A stretch of DNA of 7,692 nucleotides. Origin: Capsulimonas sp. (GTDB lineage Bacteria; Armatimonadota; Armatimonadia; Armatimonadales; Capsulimonadaceae). Shown here in pieces: positions 6,204-7,692 of the stretch; the first letter of the stretch is position 1, and the number at the start of each line of letters is the position of its first letter. Location: NCBI GenBank assembly GCA_025963815.1, contig JAOQAA010000180.1, positions 1 through 7,692 on the forward strand. Reading direction: 5' to 3'. A program made the position numbers and the translations under genes. The notes beneath the pieces are model-generated. The model saw nothing but the letters and a program-made list of their open reading frames with translations, did no database searches and was not told the origin of the DNA.

Positions 6204-7692
6204 TCAGCGAATGACCGGGAACACGGCGTGGATCTGCGTTCCTTCTCCGGAACGGCTGTGCACGGCGAACGAGCCGCCCATCAATCGCGCCCTCTCCTCC
6301 ATGCCCTGCAGGCCGACGTGCGCGTAATCGTCGATACGCTGGTCCGGCTCGAACCCGCCGCCCCAGTCACGGACATCTAGGGCGAGCTGCATAAAGTCGT
6401 CGAGCGCGGCCGGCTCACTGAGCAGCATGAGGCGCACTCGACCTGCGCCGGCGTGCTTGCGGATATTGGTGAGCGCTTCCTGCGCCACTCGATACACGGC
6501 GGTTTCCAGCGTTTTGTCGAAGCGTTCGTCGGCGATATTGTGCAGAAACTCGGCTTCGGTCCAGCCAGCCCGCGTCTTTTCTTCGGCGAATAGCTGCTCT
6601 AATGCGCCGGCGAGGCCCAGATCGTCCAGAGCGAGTGAGCGCAGGCCGTTCACCAGGCGGCGGGACTCGATCACGGCGTCGCCGAGATAACGCAGACCTT
6701 TGTCCATTTCGCGCATGGCGCGCTCAGCGTTGCCTTTATGGTAGGCGATCTTGAACGCCTCCATGTGCATGTGCGAGGCCATCACGAACTGCGTGAGGCC
6801 GTCATGCAGATCGTAAGCGACGGCGCGGCGTTCTTCTTCCTGCGCGTTGATGAGGCCGCTGACCAGCGCTCGCTGCCGGGACAGCATTTGCAAATTGTGG
6901 ATCGCCACCGCGGCGTGCGCGCCCAGGGCCTGCACGGCAATCTCATCGGCTTCGGAGAACCGCTCCTCGCCTTGTTTGTTCGTCAAATAGAGACTTCCCA
7001 GGATCGTTTCGCCTTGCCGGATCGGGACACCGAGAAAACTGTCCATTGGGGGATGGTTCGGCGGGAAACCATGTGTATTCGGGTGGTCCGCGAGGACATC
7101 CATGCGCAGCGGCTCGGAACGCCTCAGCAGAAGCCCGAGTATCCCCGCGCCGTGCGGGCGCGGTCCGATTGCCGCTTCTTCCTCGGCGGTCAGCCCCACC
7201 GTCACGAACTCCAGCAATCCCTGGCCGTCAGGACGCGCGACTCCCAGGGCCGCATATTGCGCGCGCGCCAGCGTGCGCGCTGCGTTCGCGATGTGGCGCA
7301 GCGCCTCCACTCCCGTGCGGCTCGCCAGAATGTCCAGCGCCACGCGGCTCGCCGTCTCCAGCACGACCCCTTTGTCTTCTTCGAACGCCTCCAGCGCCGC
7401 AAGGCGCTGTGCCGCCACACGGGATTCCGTGGCGTCCCAGACGAACAGGATAATTCCCGTGACCGCGTCTCGTTCGCCCAGGATGGGCCCGGCGTTCATT
7501 ACGACGTCAATGTGCGACCCATTCGCACGTTTGTGAATCCCTTCCACTCCTTCGCTCTTTGCGCCATGTTCGGCGCGTTCGAAGATCCGTTGTGTGGGAA
7601 GGTCGCCAGCATCCAGCAGTGCGTCCAAGCCCATTCCAATTGCTTCCTGGGCCTGGTATCCATAGATCCGTTCGGCGGCGGCGTTCCAGCAG
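6204..7692 (-). CDS. PAS-GAF sensor histidine kinase of the NarL type (5' end outside window)
   Basis: The frame stays open to the right edge; 495 C-terminal residues are visible. The ATG at 7634 is internal, because the codons before it read as PAS sequence (WNAAAERIYGYQAQEAIG). Numbering from that Met: PAS end (to about 75), a short helix, GAF (about 108-250), a HisKA_3 dimerisation and phosphotransfer domain (about 255-330) with the phospho-acceptor His277 in RAVAYDLHDGL, and an HATPase_c domain with N box EALTNIRKHAG, G box DWGGGF and GLQGMEERARLMGG. It should autophosphorylate on His277 and pass phosphate to the response regulator 20 bp downstream. The visible part has no membrane helix. 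The GAF contains THGFPPNHPPMDSFLGVPI (188-205), close in pattern to DevS/DosT-type GAF domains. The signal is unknown. The kinase class is certain. Confidence 0.94.
   Translation of the reverse strand, partial: CWNAAAERIYGYQAQEAIGMGLDALLDAGDLPTQRIFERAEHGAKSEGVEGIHKRANGSHIDVVMNAGPILGERDAVTGIILFVWDATESRVAAQRLAALEAFEEDKGVVLETASRVALDILASRTGVEALRHIANAARTLARAQYAALGVARPDGQGLLEFVTVGLTAEEEAAIGPRPHGAGILGLLLRRSEPLRMDVLADHPNTHGFPPNHPPMDSFLGVPIRQGETILGSLYLTNKQGEERFSEADEIAVQALGAHAAVAIHNLQMLSRQRALVSGLINAQEEERRAVAYDLHDGLTQFVMASHMHMEAFKIAYHKGNAERAMREMDKGLRYLGDAVIESRRLVNGLRSLALDDLGLAGALEQLFAEEKTRAGWTEAEFLHNIADERFDKTLETAVYRVAQEALTNIRKHAGAGRVRLMLLSEPAALDDFMQLALDVRDWGGGFEPDQRIDDYAHVGLQGMEERARLMGGSFAVHSRSGEGTQIHAVFPVIR

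Overview
The window looks like chromosomal DNA of a GC-rich bacterium. It has tightly packed genes, short intergenic gaps and no mobile elements, RNA genes or CRISPR arrays that I can see. A BlaI/M56 protease pair, a NarL-type two-component system with a PAS/GAF kinase and a membrane GAF-GGDEF protein suggest a deep-branching, gene-rich environmental phylum such as Armatimonadota, Acidobacteria or Planctomycetes. Armatimonadota is my guess, from overall gene style only, and it is not secure.

Layout. Plus strand, 1-3389: the C-terminal part of an alpha/beta hydrolase (1-456, cut by the window edge), argH for argininosuccinate lyase (512-1930), and a four-helix GAF-GGDEF diguanylate cyclase (1974-3389). 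A strong 14-bp hairpin fills the short gap between argH and the cyclase and covers the cyclase's ribosome-binding region. Minus strand, read from the right edge leftwards: a PAS-GAF-HisKA_3 histidine kinase (from beyond 7692 to 6204, cut at its N-terminus), its NarL/FixJ response regulator (6183-5506), a BlaI/MecI-type repressor (5392-4988) and a BlaR1-like M56 metalloprotease (4995-3403). The two blocks converge at about 3390-3402 with only 13 bp between stops and no clear terminator.

How the genes may work together. The most informative part is the repressor/protease module at 3403-5475. The promoter region holds a good promoter (TTGACT, 17-bp spacer, extended -10) and two near-identical 16-bp dyads, one of which covers the -10. 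This is the architecture expected for BlaI autoregulation. Repressor and protease overlap by 8 bp and are probably translationally coupled. The protease has HECAH zinc-site residues and membrane helices, but its C-terminal domain is not a penicillin-binding sensor. It looks more like a small beta-rich (possibly Ig-like) domain, so the signal is unlikely to be a classical beta-lactam. The kinase/regulator pair immediately upstream on the same strand is a separate sensory unit, with a GAF domain resembling those of DevS/DosT-type kinases.
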